64,000 nt of DNA, from contig JALHOT010000014.1 in assembly GCA_022842845.1 (NCBI GenBank), positions 1 to 64,000 on the forward strand, read 5' to 3'. A program made the translations under genes and the position numbers. The notes beneath the pieces were generated by a model that was not told the DNA's origin, searched no databases, and saw nothing but the letters and a program-made list of their open reading frames with translations. Source of the stretch: Cyclobacteriaceae bacterium. Its GTDB lineage: Bacteria > Bacteroidota > Bacteroidia > Cytophagales > Cyclobacteriaceae. This document shows positions 43,992 through 52,992 of the stretch, one piece after another. Positions within the stretch are counted from its first letter, which is position 1. Each line of letters begins with the position of its first letter.

Positions 43992-44183
43992 TTAGTTCAA
44001 TACTTTCACGTTCACGGCATTCATGCCTTTTCTGCCTCTTTCAAGATCGTAGTCTACTAAATCATTCTCGCGAATTTCATCGATTAGACCTGAAGTGTGT
44101 ACAAAAATGTCTTCACTTGAATCTGATGGCTTAATGAAACCAAAACCTTTGGCATCATTAAAAAACTTTACTGTTCCTTGCAT
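43992..44183 (-). CDS. CspA-family cold-shock protein
   Basis: A 63-residue single-domain cold-shock protein with RNP1 KGFGFIKP and RNP2 DIFVHTSGL; it melts RNA secondary structure at low temperature or during growth transitions. It is convergent with the extended cold-shock gene. An exact TACCTTTG promoter box at 44341-44348 implies a 5' leader of about 150 bases, similar in size to the regulatory leader of E. coli cspA, so thermosensing at the mRNA level is plausible. Confidence 0.94.
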   Translation of the reverse strand: MQGTVKFFNDAKGFGFIKPSDSSEDIFVHTSGLIDEIRENDLVDYDLERGRKGMNAVNVKVLN

Positions 44184-44340
44184 TGTAAAAATTGTAATAA
44201 TTAAAAATTTATTTGCGTAAAAGCATTCACCTCAATAATGGCAGGGAAGATTCTGATAAAATTCCTGAAACAGGAAACGTAGGAGAATGATTCTGAACTA
44301 AGAAGGAACTCTTGGAAGAGCCTTAAATGATATTACTTAT

Positions 44341-44348
44341 CAAAGGTA
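44341..44348 (-). promoter_or_regulatory. -7 promoter box of csp, implying a long leader
   Basis: Minus strand TACCTTTG is an exact TAnnTTTG match, 158 bases before the csp start codon. The -33 TTTG is not clear. A 150-base leader would result. Confidence 0.42.
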
Positions 44349-44431
44349 ACACGAATAAAGATAGTAACCTACTGTTATTTTGATTTGCTGATGAGATAAT
44401 GTGCTGATGAATGATGTGGTGATTTGATGAT

Positions 44432-44459
44432 TTGAAGATGATGAGTTGAAGATGATGAG
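44432..44459. repeat. Short tandem repeat, 2 x 14 bp
   Basis: TTGAAGATGATGAG occurs twice in tandem, followed by a partial third copy (TTGAT) and preceded by looser GATGA-type repeats from about 44390. It lies between csp and rpoD and has no coding potential. Confidence 0.7.
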
Positions 44460-44510
44460 TTGATCTTTTAATTTATTAATTGTCTAACATCATGGACGGA
44501 TAAGACCATA

Positions 44511-44539
44511 AAAAAACCGGTATGAATTAATACCGGTTT
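44511..44539 (-). terminator. Intrinsic terminator of rpoD
   Basis: A 10-bp stem AAACCGGTAT/ATACCGGTTT with a 6-base loop; on the minus strand it is followed by T-rich sequence. It begins 27 bases past the rpoD stop. Confidence 0.85.
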
Positions 44540-44565
44540 CTTGAGAATAATATAGTTGTTGTGAT

Positions 44566-45429
44566 CTACCCTAAATACGACTTCAGTGTTTTGCTACGAG
44601 AAGTAGTTCTCAGTCGTCTGGTAGCTTTCTCTTTGATCTGTCTTACACGTTCACGGGTCAGGTTAAACTTATCACCAATTTCTTCTAAGGTAAGCGCATG
44701 GGTGCCGTTTAAACCGAAGTAGTACGATATGACTTCCGATTCGCGTTGTGTGAGGGTCGCCAATGCCCTGGATACTTCCATTTGCAAAGAGGTGTTCATT
44801 AAACCTGAATCTGGCGTTACTTCCGAGTCGTCCTGCAATACATCTAGTAAACTGCCATCTTCGCCTTGGGCGAATGGAGCATTGATAGATACGTGACGCC
44901 CGCCCACCCGCATGGTGCTGCTGATTTCCTCCAAGCTTAGACCCATTACTTCGGCTAATTCATCGGCAGAAGGTTCACGCTGAAATTGTTGTTCCAGTTC
45001 AGAAAAAGTTCTGGATATCTTATTCAAAGAACCTACTCGGTTTAATGGTAAACGAACAATACGTGATTGCTCTGCCAAAGCTTGCATGATGGATTGACGA
45101 ATCCACCAGACAGCATAAGAGATAAACTTAAAACCCCTTGTTTCATCGAAACGCTTGGCAGCTTTGATAAGGCCTAAATTACCTTCGTTAATCAGATCGC
45201 CAAGGGTTAAACCATTGTTCTGGTATTGTTTGGCTACCGATACAACAAAACGCAGATTGGCTTTGGTCAGTTTTTCTAAGGCAATCGGATCACCCTGTCT
45301 GATGCGTTTGGCCAATTCTACTTCAACATCGGAAGTAATCAGGTCTACTTTCCCGATTTCCTGTAAGTATTTGTCTAACGATTGGCTTTCACGATTGGTG
45401 ATCTGCTTGCTGATTTTTAACTGTCTCAT
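44566..45429 (-). CDS. rpoD: Primary RNA polymerase sigma factor (Bacteroidota type)
   Basis: A 287-residue sigma-70 family housekeeping factor. Region 1.2 is [20 protein letters not shown], region 2 [21 protein letters not shown] with the -10-binding [19 protein letters not shown], region 3 [19 protein letters not shown], and region 4 [20 protein letters not shown]. The short length without region 1.1 and the [15 protein letters not shown] start are the hallmarks of the Bacteroidota primary sigma factor, which recognises TTTG/TAnnTTTG promoters like those listed here. A terminator follows. Confidence 0.95.
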   Translation of the reverse strand: MRQLKISKQITNRESQSLDKYLQEIGKVDLITSDVEVELAKRIRQGDPIALEKLTKANLRFVVSVAKQYQNNGLTLGDLINEGNLGLIKAAKRFDETRGFKFISYAVWWIRQSIMQALAEQSRIVRLPLNRVGSLNKISRTFSELEQQFQREPSADELAEVMGLSLEEISSTMRVGGRHVSINAPFAQGEDGSLLDVLQDDSEVTPDSGLMNTSLQMEVSRALATLTQRESEVISYYFGLNGTHALTLEEIGDKFNLTRERVRQIKEKATRRLRTTSRSKTLKSYLG

Positions 45430-45751
45430 CGATATTATTAAAGTAAATGATCTACCAGCTGTTAACGGTAGCAGCCGATTATAAATACAAGAAAGGCTTG
45501 TTGTTCACCAGAAATGCAGCAAGAAATACCCCTGAGAAATGCTATCTGCTGCTAGCATGATTGGAAAGTGCGCAAGGTAGCACTTTTTGGGCGGATAACC
45601 GCCTCAATCAAGAGATGCAGCTGAATATTTGCCCAATAATGGTACATGGCTCGAAATAACCGCTGAATATCGCTACCTTGCAGCAGGTTTTATACATCAG
45701 CCATTTATTGACTGTTCGCTGCTGTTTAATTCATCAACAAAATCAAACAAC
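45430..45751 (+). other. Divergent intergenic region with two consecutive hairpins
   Basis: Two adjacent plus-strand hairpins lie here: AAAGTGC/GCACTTT (45565-45586) followed by TTT, then GGGCGG/CCGCCT (45589-45604). They precede the next gene by about 150 bases and could form an attenuator in its leader or end a short RNA. No gene is seen. Confidence 0.4.
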
Positions 45752-46153
45752 ATGGCAGCTTCTTACTACAATTCAATCATCACCAATGCTTATTCACATG
45801 TTTGGAGTAAATACCGTCCGGCTATTTTAAAGCTTATGGTATCCACTTCATCCGCTGAAGCGCAGCAATACACCTTGTCTGGTCACGAGTTCAAAGGCGT
45901 GAATCCAAAAGAAAAAGGTGGTTATGCTTTTACCTTACATGCACACAAGAGCAAGGCAAGTAACAACATTAAAAATTCTGAAGTAGCCCAAGGTTTACTG
46001 AGCGTATTGCAGCAGTCACCCAAGGCCACAGAGTTATTGGCTAACGAAGTCTATGAGTTTATCCTCGATAAACAATTTGTGTTGAGTGTTAAGAAGGTCG
46101 AGCCTGCAGCACCTGTAGTAGCTGAGGTAAGTGCCGAGACAACAGTATTATAA
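45752..46153 (+). CDS. Unknown 133-residue protein
   Basis: I do not recognise this protein. It starts MAASYYNSIITNAYSHVWSK at 45752; the frame extends upstream to 45629, but that part looks untranslated. It has no signal peptide or membrane helix. A mixed alpha/beta body (SGHEFKGVNPKEKGGYAFTL) is followed by a helical region (SEVAQGLLSVLQQSPKATEL) and a hydrophobic, Ala/Val/Glu-rich tail. A clear terminator 23 bases after the stop supports it being a real single gene. Confidence 0.68.
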   Translation: MAASYYNSIITNAYSHVWSKYRPAILKLMVSTSSAEAQQYTLSGHEFKGVNPKEKGGYAFTLHAHKSKASNNIKNSEVAQGLLSVLQQSPKATELLANEVYEFILDKQFVLSVKKVEPAAPVVAEVSAETTVL

Positions 46154-46175
46154 TCTGAAAGATTCAAACATACTT

Positions 46176-46209
46176 AAGCGACCTTGTTACATGCAAGGTC
46201 GCTTTTTTT
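46176..46209 (+). terminator. Intrinsic terminator of the 133-residue protein gene
   Basis: An 11-bp stem AAGCGACCTTG pairing with CAAGGTCGCTT, a 7-base loop and seven T. Confidence 0.9.
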
Positions 46210-46326
46210 ATGTTGCCGGCCGCACGTGTATCCACCAATCCACAGCATGCCTGGGTTGTGAGCCCTAACGGTTCATCATATGTTGCTGGCAAACGCATTG
46301 CTTTAGCCTTCATGGCATACTGAATG

Positions 46327-47391
46327 CTAATACTGATAAACAATGGCATTAATGTTCATGCCGGCTCCTACAGAAGCAAAAATAATCAGATCACCTTCCT
46401 TTATTTCATGGTCTTTCATCTCGCCTTTCAGAATAAGGTCGAGCATCGTAGGAATAGTAGCCACAGAGCTGTTGCCTAACCAGCCTATCGTCATGGGCAT
46501 GATGCCAGGTGGTGGTGCCTCCATACCGCAAAGTTTATATAAGCGCTGAATGATGGCTTCATCCATTTTTTCATTGGCCTGATGGATAAGGATTTTCTTA
46601 ATGCGTGCTAGCGACACACCGGCTTTATCAATGGCTACTTTAATGGCCATGGGCACATGACTGATCGCAAACTCGTACACGCGTCTGCCATTCATTTTAA
46701 TGAAAAGGTCTTTCTCAGGTAAGGCTGCATATGATTCGCCCAGGTTCAGCAGGTAAGCATGCTGCGCAGCATAGGTTTGGGTTTTGTGTGCCAATACCCC
46801 TTTGTCTTTCGAAGCCCTGGCTTCTACAATTACAGCACCGGCACCATCACTGTAAATCATAGAGTCGCGGTCGTGCGGATCGATGACGCGCGATAGTGTT
46901 TCAGCGCCAATCACCAAACAACGTTTAGCATCGCCAGAGCGAATGTAATAGTTGGCTTGTATAAAAGCTTCTACCCAGCCTGGGCAACCGAAGGGTACAT
47001 CGTATGCAACACAGTCAGGATTTTCAATTTGGAGTTTTGCTTTAATGCGCGAAGCAAGTGAGGGCAAAATATCCGTTTGGTTTGACTGATATCGAACATC
47101 ACCAAAGTTATGCGCTACAATAATGTAGTCCAGTGTCTCAGCATCAATGCCTGCATTGTTAATGGCAGTAGCAGCTGCCAGGGCACCTAGATCAGATGCA
47201 TTTTGATCAGGTCTGGCGTAGCGCCTGGCTTTGATGCCAGTAATCTCTGAGAACTTCTCAATAATACTGCTATTACTTTTTACTGATGGCTCATGGGCTT
47301 TTTCGTAGAAAGTATTTTGCAGAAAATCGCTGTTGGGAATTTCAATGTCAGGTATGTAAGAACCAGTACCAATAATAACAGAAGTGTACAT
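46327..47391 (-). CDS. FabH-like 3-oxoacyl-ACP synthase III family enzyme
   Basis: A 354-residue thiolase-fold condensing enzyme. The catalytic triad is visible: Cys in VPFGCPGWVEAF, His in ILIHQANEKM and Asn in WLGNSSVATIP. FabH enzymes condense acetyl-CoA or a primer with malonyl-ACP to start fatty acid synthesis. Bacteroidota carry several paralogues, some for flexirubin or other special lipids; no acyl-carrier gene or pigment cluster is adjacent here, so the specific product is uncertain. Single gene on the minus strand. Confidence 0.88.
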   Translation of the reverse strand: MYTSVIIGTGSYIPDIEIPNSDFLQNTFYEKAHEPSVKSNSSIIEKFSEITGIKARRYARPDQNASDLGALAAATAINNAGIDAETLDYIIVAHNFGDVRYQSNQTDILPSLASRIKAKLQIENPDCVAYDVPFGCPGWVEAFIQANYYIRSGDAKRCLVIGAETLSRVIDPHDRDSMIYSDGAGAVIVEARASKDKGVLAHKTQTYAAQHAYLLNLGESYAALPEKDLFIKMNGRRVYEFAISHVPMAIKVAIDKAGVSLARIKKILIHQANEKMDEAIIQRLYKLCGMEAPPPGIMPMTIGWLGNSSVATIPTMLDLILKGEMKDHEIKEGDLIIFASVGAGMNINAIVYQY

Positions 47392-47664
47392 AATAGATTG
47401 TATGATTAAAAAATTGAACGCTTATGAGCATAATAAAAGATTAAATAGTCTTGTATTATACTGCTACCATCAATGCGTAAAGATAAAGCCTTTGTCTAAG
47501 CATGATGTTGTTTAATGATTTAATCGCAGAAATATTTTATTTCCTAACGAACGATAGTGTTAGTGATGTGTCATTTGAATAGAAAATTGTCAGCACTTAA
47601 CGATCAGCCGTTAGCTTTTTATTTACTCATATTTGATAGTTGACCGTTGAGAAGACGCTGCATT

Positions 47665-47686
47665 ATATCCGTGGTACCACGGATAT
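47665..47686. repeat. 22-bp perfect palindrome upstream of a lipoprotein gene
   Basis: Two 11-base perfect arms (ATATCCGTGGT and its complement) with no spacer, centred on GGTACC, about 65 bases before the lipoprotein start. There is no T-run, so it is more like a dimer binding site than a terminator. The surrounding 47392-47751 gap (360 bases) has only a weak TAACG/CGTTA hairpin at 47598-47613 and no gene. Confidence 0.5.
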
Positions 47687-47751
47687 GATTTACCCATAGG
47701 GGGGTATTGGTACGTGGGTGCTAGAATCCGTATTTGGTGAAAAAAATTATT

Positions 47752-48309
47752 ATGATCAATAACAAAAGAATGGCCCTTGTGCTGAGTGTACTGTTTGTAT
47801 CATGGACCCTGGCTTCCTGCGATTTGCTTGACAGCCTGGACCCAAAGTCTGTTTCAGAAAAACGTGTTGATTTACTTACTGGAAAAATTTGGAAAGTTGA
47901 TTCCCTCATTGTAAAGTCGGATGTATTGAGTGGTGGCGTGAGCACCATTACTGGACAAACTATTTACCTGAATCGTGGTACCCTGGAGTTTAAGAATCCA
48001 TCGGATGCGAGTAATCCTGGTTATAATGCCGGATATGTTTTTCACCGATACACTGAGAATGGGGTTGAAAAAGTTGATACCCTGGCATGGGTGCCTTATA
48101 ACTTCAATTCAGGTTCTGATAATCACATCACAATCTTTTACAACACTCCCAATCAAATTGATTATGTAGCTGGTGCCTACGATATGTATTTTGATGTACT
48201 CACTTTTGAGGATAAGAAGGTACGCATCGAGAGCTGGCGCAGAGAAACCATCAATGGTGGTTCGGGTGGTTCTTATGGTACCTTTCGCAGATACCATCTA
48301 ACCCGTTAA
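47752..48309 (+). CDS. Unknown lipoprotein
   Basis: A 185-residue protein with a canonical lipobox (VSWTLASC), so it is a lipidated envelope protein; an Asp follows the cysteine (CDLLDSLDP). The mature domain is beta-rich with repeated aromatic/hydrophobic strands (GKIWKVDSLIVKSDVLSGG, DMYFDVLTFEDKKVRIESW), resembling lipocalin-like lipoproteins of this phylum, but no family is assigned. The start at 47752 places the signal peptide correctly; an upstream GTG at 47737 is possible. The 22-bp palindrome upstream may control it. Confidence 0.75.
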   Translation: MINNKRMALVLSVLFVSWTLASCDLLDSLDPKSVSEKRVDLLTGKIWKVDSLIVKSDVLSGGVSTITGQTIYLNRGTLEFKNPSDASNPGYNAGYVFHRYTENGVEKVDTLAWVPYNFNSGSDNHITIFYNTPNQIDYVAGAYDMYFDVLTFEDKKVRIESWRRETINGGSGGSYGTFRRYHLTR

Positions 48310-48447
48310 GGAATAGCAACAAGTGCTTGTCAGTGTGGTAGAGCGCTGGCAAGCTTTGCTGTCTGCCAATGCCAAGGCATGAGTAATGCAGGCTTCTCAA
48401 TCTCTTTAAAATTTCGTTGCTTTGCACTCCATTTAAATTCAATCCAC

Positions 48448-48657
48448 ATGGAGGTAAGAGACAGCAACGGTACCCTGTTGAAGGAGGGTGATTCAGTCAA
48501 CGTCATCAAAGATTTAAAAGTACGCGGCTCTTCCGGTGTTGTGAAGCGCGGCACTATGGTGAAGAACATTAAACTTACCGATGATGCTGTCGAGATAGAA
48601 GGTCGCGTAGACAAATCGACAATGGTATTGAAGACTGAATTCTTAAAGAAAGCCTAA
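48448..48657 (+). CDS. PhnA-domain protein (YjdM-like)
   Basis: A 69-residue protein matching the C-terminal PhnA domain: VRDSNGTLLKEGDSVNVIKD, VRGSSGVVKRGTMVKNIKLT and a closing MVLKTEFLKK. The zinc-ribbon N-terminal half of full YjdM/PhnA proteins is absent, and the frame before 48448 is not conserved, so this is the stand-alone short form. Despite the name its role in phosphonate use is doubtful. It is 10 bases before the DUF3817 gene and likely co-transcribed with it and the MATE gene. Confidence 0.88.
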   Translation: MEVRDSNGTLLKEGDSVNVIKDLKVRGSSGVVKRGTMVKNIKLTDDAVEIEGRVDKSTMVLKTEFLKKA

Positions 48658-48667
48658 CCCTTCTGTT

Positions 48668-48985
48668 ATGCAACAAGAAACACTGACTGCCCCTGCAGTG
48701 AAACGCTTTCGCCTCATTGCCAACATAGAAGGTTGGTCTTACATACTCCTGGTATTTGTGGCCATGCCATTAAAATATGGAGCCGATTTACCTGCGGCCG
48801 TAAGCATTGTAGGTATGTTACACGGTATCCTCTTTGTTGGTTTTTGCATGAGCCTGGCTGAAATGTTTTTCCGTTACCGTTGGTCTGTTTTAAAAGCCGC
48901 AGCTGTTTTTGTATCCAGCTTGTTGCCCTTTGGTACCTTTGTGATGGATCGTATGTTGTACAAGTCTCGTAGCGCTGTTTCTTAA
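48668..48985 (+). CDS. DUF3817 membrane protein
   Basis: A 105-residue membrane protein with the DUF3817 pattern: FRLIANIEGWSYILLVFVAMPLKY, VGMLHGILFVGFCMSLAEM and a final SSLLPFGTFVMDRM. The family has three helices; function is unknown. It lies between the PhnA-domain gene and the MATE transporter in a compact operon (10 and 16 base gaps). Confidence 0.88.
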   Translation: MQQETLTAPAVKRFRLIANIEGWSYILLVFVAMPLKYGADLPAAVSIVGMLHGILFVGFCMSLAEMFFRYRWSVLKAAAVFVSSLLPFGTFVMDRMLYKSRSAVS

Positions 48986-49001
48986 ATTTTAATACACCTC
49001 G

Positions 49002-50339
49002 ATGGAGTTAAGACTGAATACCAGCTATAGCAGTATTTTGAAATTGGCCTTGCCTATTTCACTCGCTATGTTGGTACCTCAGATCAACTTTATCACCAAC
49101 AATATTTTTCTGGGTACTTTAGGCGAGCAGGAGCTGGCCAGTGCCGGTATCACGGGTGTTTATTACTTGATCTTTGCAGTTATTGGTAATGGATTAAACA
49201 ATGGCTTGCAAGCCTTGATTGCCCGCAGAGCTGGACAGAACTTACCCAAGGAAATAGGGCGTCTCTTTTATCATGGTGTTTGGGTAGCCTTGGGTGTAGC
49301 TTTAGCAGGTATTGCGCTCACTTATGCCCTGGCACCGGTGATCTTGCGTGCCACCATACATGATGCGCACATTGCCGAACAGGTCATCGATTTTCTATTG
49401 ATACGCATCTGGGGTCTTCCTTTTTTGTACCTCTATGTAATGCGCAATGCCTTGCTGGTGGGTACTAATCAAACGAAGTTTTTGGTATGGGGTACGCTAT
49501 CAGAAGCCCTTGTTAATATTGTACTGGATTACGGATTGATCTATGGTAAACTGGGCTTACCCGCTATGGGTTTTAATGGAGCTGCCTATGCTTCTATATT
49601 GGCAGAAGCCAGCGGATTGTTAGTTATCTATTGGGTCATTCATAGAAAGGGCATCCATCAACGCTTTGCCTTCTTCGAACAAAAGCGCATGGACTTTACC
49701 GTGACAAGGCTGATCATGATTCAGTCGCTTCCATTGGTATTGCAATTTGCTATCAGTATTATCAGCTGGGAGTTCTTCTATATTTTAGTAGAGCACCATG
49801 GACCGCGGGCACTGGCTATCTCTAATACCATGCGCAACATCTTTGGTTTGTTTGGTATATTCTGTTGGGCCTTTGCTTCTGCTACCAATACCTTGGTTAG
49901 TAATATCATTGGTCAGGGGAGAGAGGATGAAGTCATCCCGCTGATCCATCGCGTCATTCGCTTAAGTTTTGGTATCGCTGCTTTTCTGTTTGTTATCATC
50001 AATCTATTTCCTGAATTCTTCCTGTCTTTCTATGGGCAGGACGATGCTTTTATTACCGAGGCTATACCTGTCGTGCGCATTGTATCGCTTGCATTGCTGA
50101 TGATGTCTTTGGGTACTATTTGGTTGAATGCGGTGACGGGCACTGGTAATTCGAAAGTGAATTTACTCATTGAATTGATTACGATTATTTTGTACTCGGT
50201 ATATGTATATGTCGTACTCGAATGGCTCGACATGCCGATTACCTGGGGCTGGGCCAGTGAATGGTTGTACTGGATCAGCATGTTCAGCATGGCTTATTAC
50301 TATATGAAGTCAGGCCGATGGAAGCACAAAATAATTTAA
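49002..50339 (+). CDS. MATE-family multidrug/toxin efflux transporter
   Basis: A 445-residue inner-membrane transporter with about 12 helices in two six-helix halves. Typical MATE features are LALPISLAMLVPQI at the start, GNGLNNGLQALIARRAGQ, and in the second half GIFCWAFASATNTLVSNIIGQG. It exports cationic compounds with a Na+ or H+ gradient; the substrate is not predictable. It ends 4 bases before the convergent glycosyltransferase stop, with no terminator visible. Confidence 0.92.
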   Translation: MELRLNTSYSSILKLALPISLAMLVPQINFITNNIFLGTLGEQELASAGITGVYYLIFAVIGNGLNNGLQALIARRAGQNLPKEIGRLFYHGVWVALGVALAGIALTYALAPVILRATIHDAHIAEQVIDFLLIRIWGLPFLYLYVMRNALLVGTNQTKFLVWGTLSEALVNIVLDYGLIYGKLGLPAMGFNGAAYASILAEASGLLVIYWVIHRKGIHQRFAFFEQKRMDFTVTRLIMIQSLPLVLQFAISIISWEFFYILVEHHGPRALAISNTMRNIFGLFGIFCWAFASATNTLVSNIIGQGREDEVIPLIHRVIRLSFGIAAFLFVIINLFPEFFLSFYGQDDAFITEAIPVVRIVSLALLMMSLGTIWLNAVTGTGNSKVNLLIELITIILYSVYVYVVLEWLDMPITWGWASEWLYWISMFSMAYYYMKSGRWKHKII

Positions 50340-50342
50340 AGC

Positions 50343-51473
50343 CTAAGCAAGGCTGGCAATAGGGTTGCTGACCAGAATCTCTTCAATGGCCTTACTGTAT
50401 TTATCTACGATAATCGTATCGCTAAACTCAAGCTCCATTTTTCTACGGCCACATTCTCCCATCAGCTGTAATACGACATCCGATTGGCGAACCATCTGAT
50501 GCATTTTATTGGCCAGGTCAAGAGCATTGGCAGGCTCACATAGTAAACCATTAAAGCCGCCTTGCACCACATGATTGCAACCGGGTACATTGGTCGTAAC
50601 AATGGCTTTGCCTAAAGCAGCAGCCTCCATGAGCGATCGCGGTGATCCTTCGCGGTAGGATGGCAGCACTATACAGTCGGCCGCGTGGATGTAGGGCCTT
50701 ACATCATCTGTTTTACCCAGGTACTCTATCCATCCTTCTTCAATCCAACGATTGACAACAGCTAGAGGAATACCACGCGTATGCGCAGGATCTGTTGCGC
50801 CCAGTAATTGGAATTTGGCACGCAGTCCTCTGGCACGGAGTATTTTAATAGCTTCAATGTATTCTACGATTCCTTTATCATAGATAAGTCGCGAGATGGT
50901 TAAGAATGTAAAGGTTGTATTACGATGAAAAGCTTGAGGTTGAAATTTCTCTAAGTCTATACCAGAACCGGGAATAAGCTCTGTTTTCATTGGATCCACG
51001 AGCAGCTGATCGATGAAGAGTTCTAAGTCATCCGGATTTTGAAAAAATACCTTCTTGGGAAAGCGAAATGAGAATTTATATAAAACTTTAGCGACAGCAG
51101 ATACTAAACCTTTCTTCAGAAAGACCGTGCCGAGTCCGCATACATTATTGATGCAAGGTCTCCCTGCAATGGCAGCTGCAATAGCACCATACACGTTTGG
51201 TTTGATCGTGTAGTGCAAGATTATATCCGGTTTTACTTTTGTATAGAGCAAGGCCAATTCTGCTACCAGCGCCATGTCTTTGATTGGATTGGCTCCCCGG
51301 CTATCCATGTATACATTATGATGGACGCAACCAGCGTCTTGTAAGAAATGTGTATACTCGTCTTTAGGCGCGATGGTGTGTACTTCATGCCCTTGCGCCA
51401 AGAGGGCTTTCACAAAGTTCATCCTGAAGTTGTAGATGTTCCAGGAAGTATTTAACACAATGGCTATTCTCAC
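50343..51473 (-). CDS. GT4-family glycosyltransferase
   Basis: A 376-residue GT-B glycosyltransferase resembling enzymes of capsule and lipopolysaccharide synthesis. The N-terminus (IVLNTSWNIYNFRMNFVKAL) is followed by HYTIKPNVYGAIAA, the inter-domain GSGIDLEKF and the donor motif YREGSPRSLMEAAALGKAIVTT (E-x7-G/E). It lies apart from the 24-28 kb glycosyltransferase operon and has no sugar-synthesis genes beside it, so it may serve another surface glycan. Confidence 0.9.
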   Translation of the reverse strand: MRIAIVLNTSWNIYNFRMNFVKALLAQGHEVHTIAPKDEYTHFLQDAGCVHHNVYMDSRGANPIKDMALVAELALLYTKVKPDIILHYTIKPNVYGAIAAAIAGRPCINNVCGLGTVFLKKGLVSAVAKVLYKFSFRFPKKVFFQNPDDLELFIDQLLVDPMKTELIPGSGIDLEKFQPQAFHRNTTFTFLTISRLIYDKGIVEYIEAIKILRARGLRAKFQLLGATDPAHTRGIPLAVVNRWIEEGWIEYLGKTDDVRPYIHAADCIVLPSYREGSPRSLMEAAALGKAIVTTNVPGCNHVVQGGFNGLLCEPANALDLANKMHQMVRQSDVVLQLMGECGRRKMELEFSDTIIVDKYSKAIEEILVSNPIASLA

Positions 51474-51632
51474 AAAATGGGGTTTTCAGCACAGATGCAT
51501 AAATCAAGCCTCTCACTTTTTTTCAATATTTCGCATATTTTGTGATTTTGGTGGTTCATTATTGGATAAGGATTCCCAAAAAAGGAATAATCTTAATCCG
51601 TATTACAAACTTTCATTGTGTAGTTTTGAAGT

Positions 51633-52118
51633 ATGGACCTACAGCAATTTGATGCCCGCGCAAAGAAGCTTAGTGCAGAGAATAAGAAATTCTTAACCAG
51701 TCTGAAGAAGAAAGATTCCAGGAAGCTTGATGAGGCTTTTCATCAATTGCATGAAGCAGTTTTTGAAGAGATCGATTGCCTGACTTGCGCTAATTGTTGT
51801 AAGACGACCAGTCCTATTTTCTACGAGACAGACATTGAACGGGCTGCTAAGTTTTTGCGCGTGAAACCAGGTGATTTTGTAGCTAAATACCTGCGCATTG
51901 ATGAAGACAAGGATTATGTATTAAAATCATCTCCCTGCCCATTTCTGGGCCATGATAATTACTGCTCTATTTATGAAAGCAGGCCCAAGGCATGCAGAGA
52001 GTATCCCCACACTGATAGAAAAAAGATGGTACAGGTAATGGACCTTGCCTATAAGAATACAAGCGTATGTCCTGCCGTGCTGGAAATGGTGGAGCGTTTA
52101 AAAAAGATTAATCTTTAG
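51633..52118 (+). CDS. YkgJ-family cysteine-cluster protein
   Basis: A 161-residue protein with the YkgJ pattern of eight cysteines: CLTCANCC near residue 50, then CPFLGHDNYC and CREYPH. The spacing suggests an Fe-S or zinc centre. The family is widespread and of unknown role. A helical, charged N-terminus (KKLSAENKKFLTSLKKKDS) precedes the cluster. It overlaps the convergent beta-barrel gene by 4 bases. Confidence 0.9.
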   Translation: MDLQQFDARAKKLSAENKKFLTSLKKKDSRKLDEAFHQLHEAVFEEIDCLTCANCCKTTSPIFYETDIERAAKFLRVKPGDFVAKYLRIDEDKDYVLKSSPCPFLGHDNYCSIYESRPKACREYPHTDRKKMVQVMDLAYKNTSVCPAVLEMVERLKKINL

Positions 52119-52882
52119 AAACCGGCCAATGATATACCAACTGTATAGGTATTGGTATTGACACGCTCAGGTCCTTTATCTTTTTCAAATAATGTATTGA
52201 GGTTGTAGTGCGCAAACCAGTTAAAGTTACCAATGCCAATGCGCAGGGTAGCACTATAGCGGAAAGGATTCAGGTTATAGTTTTGATTATCCTTTAGCAA
52301 CCTCGTTTCACCGTTCTTTTCATACTTTAACTTCGTGTGGGCGCCAATTAAATACCCAACACGCCCTCCGATAGATACCTTAAAGCTTCTGGAAGGATCG
52401 TAAGGATTGGTGCTAAAACGAACTTCTAGCGGTACATCGATGTAATTCATGATAGCCATAGATTTTTGGATACCACTAACCGTATCAGCAGGGGCGTATA
52501 CGGTGCGAGCTGCTTGCTGTAATATGGTATTACCTGCAGAATTGACAATAAAAGTGGGCGTGGCACGCTTTACTGTATCGGTACTCCAACGCTTATCAAA
52601 ATCAATAAGCTTAAAGCGTTCGAAACCAAAACCAAGTCCAGGGTGTAGGCTGAATTTGGAATCACCTATTCGCACATCATAGAAATAATAAAGATTAAGC
52701 GTGCGAGATCCCCACAAACCAATTTTCAGATTGTTAGGGGCGTCAATCATTCGGTTAATTCCCAGGTCTAATTGGAGGGTTCCGGGAATATTTGGACGTC
52801 CTTTAGAGGATTTAGTGGCTTCTTGAGCAAAAATTGCGGTGGTTAATATGGCAAAAAGGCCAGTAAGCAGTAGTTTCTTCAT
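52115..52882 (-). CDS. Outer-membrane beta-barrel protein
   Basis: A 255-residue outer-membrane protein with a signal peptide (MKKLLLTGLFAILTTAIFAQ) fixing the start at 52882 rather than 52942. The mature part is a barrel of alternating residues (FSLHPGLGFGFERFKL, DVPLEVRFSTNPYD, FKVSIGGRVGYLIGAHTKL), ending TYTVGISLAGF with a terminal aromatic. Its fold resembles the PorT/OmpW-like barrels common in the phylum, without a specific match. Its stop overlaps the YkgJ gene by 4 bases. Confidence 0.72.
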   Translation of the reverse strand: MKKLLLTGLFAILTTAIFAQEATKSSKGRPNIPGTLQLDLGINRMIDAPNNLKIGLWGSRTLNLYYFYDVRIGDSKFSLHPGLGFGFERFKLIDFDKRWSTDTVKRATPTFIVNSAGNTILQQAARTVYAPADTVSGIQKSMAIMNYIDVPLEVRFSTNPYDPSRSFKVSIGGRVGYLIGAHTKLKYEKNGETRLLKDNQNYNLNPFRYSATLRIGIGNFNWFAHYNLNTLFEKDKGPERVNTNTYTVGISLAGF

Positions 52883-52973
52883 TATTTCCGGTACAAACAT
52901 CTTTACAAGCTTCAAAAATAGTTTTTTTATGGGCCAGACCAAATAACGTTGTTGTGTGAGATAAATTATTCTT

Positions 52974-52981
52974 TATTTTTG
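52974..52981 (+). promoter_or_regulatory. -7 promoter box of tRNA-Arg(ACG)
   Basis: TATTTTTG is an exact TAnnTTTG match ending 12 bases before the tRNA. A TTGTG resembling the -33 TTTG lies about 20 bases upstream. Confidence 0.5.
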
Positions 52982-52992
52982 CAACCCAATTC

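Noticed and set aside
44390-44465. A CRISPR-like array from repeated GATGA-type units
   Set aside because: The units are adjacent 14-bp tandem repeats with no spacers and no cas genes; slippage explains them.
46164-46349. A 61-codon minus-strand frame between the hypothetical gene and the FabH-like gene
   Set aside because: It covers a terminator hairpin and overlaps the FabH-like stop; sequence looks random.
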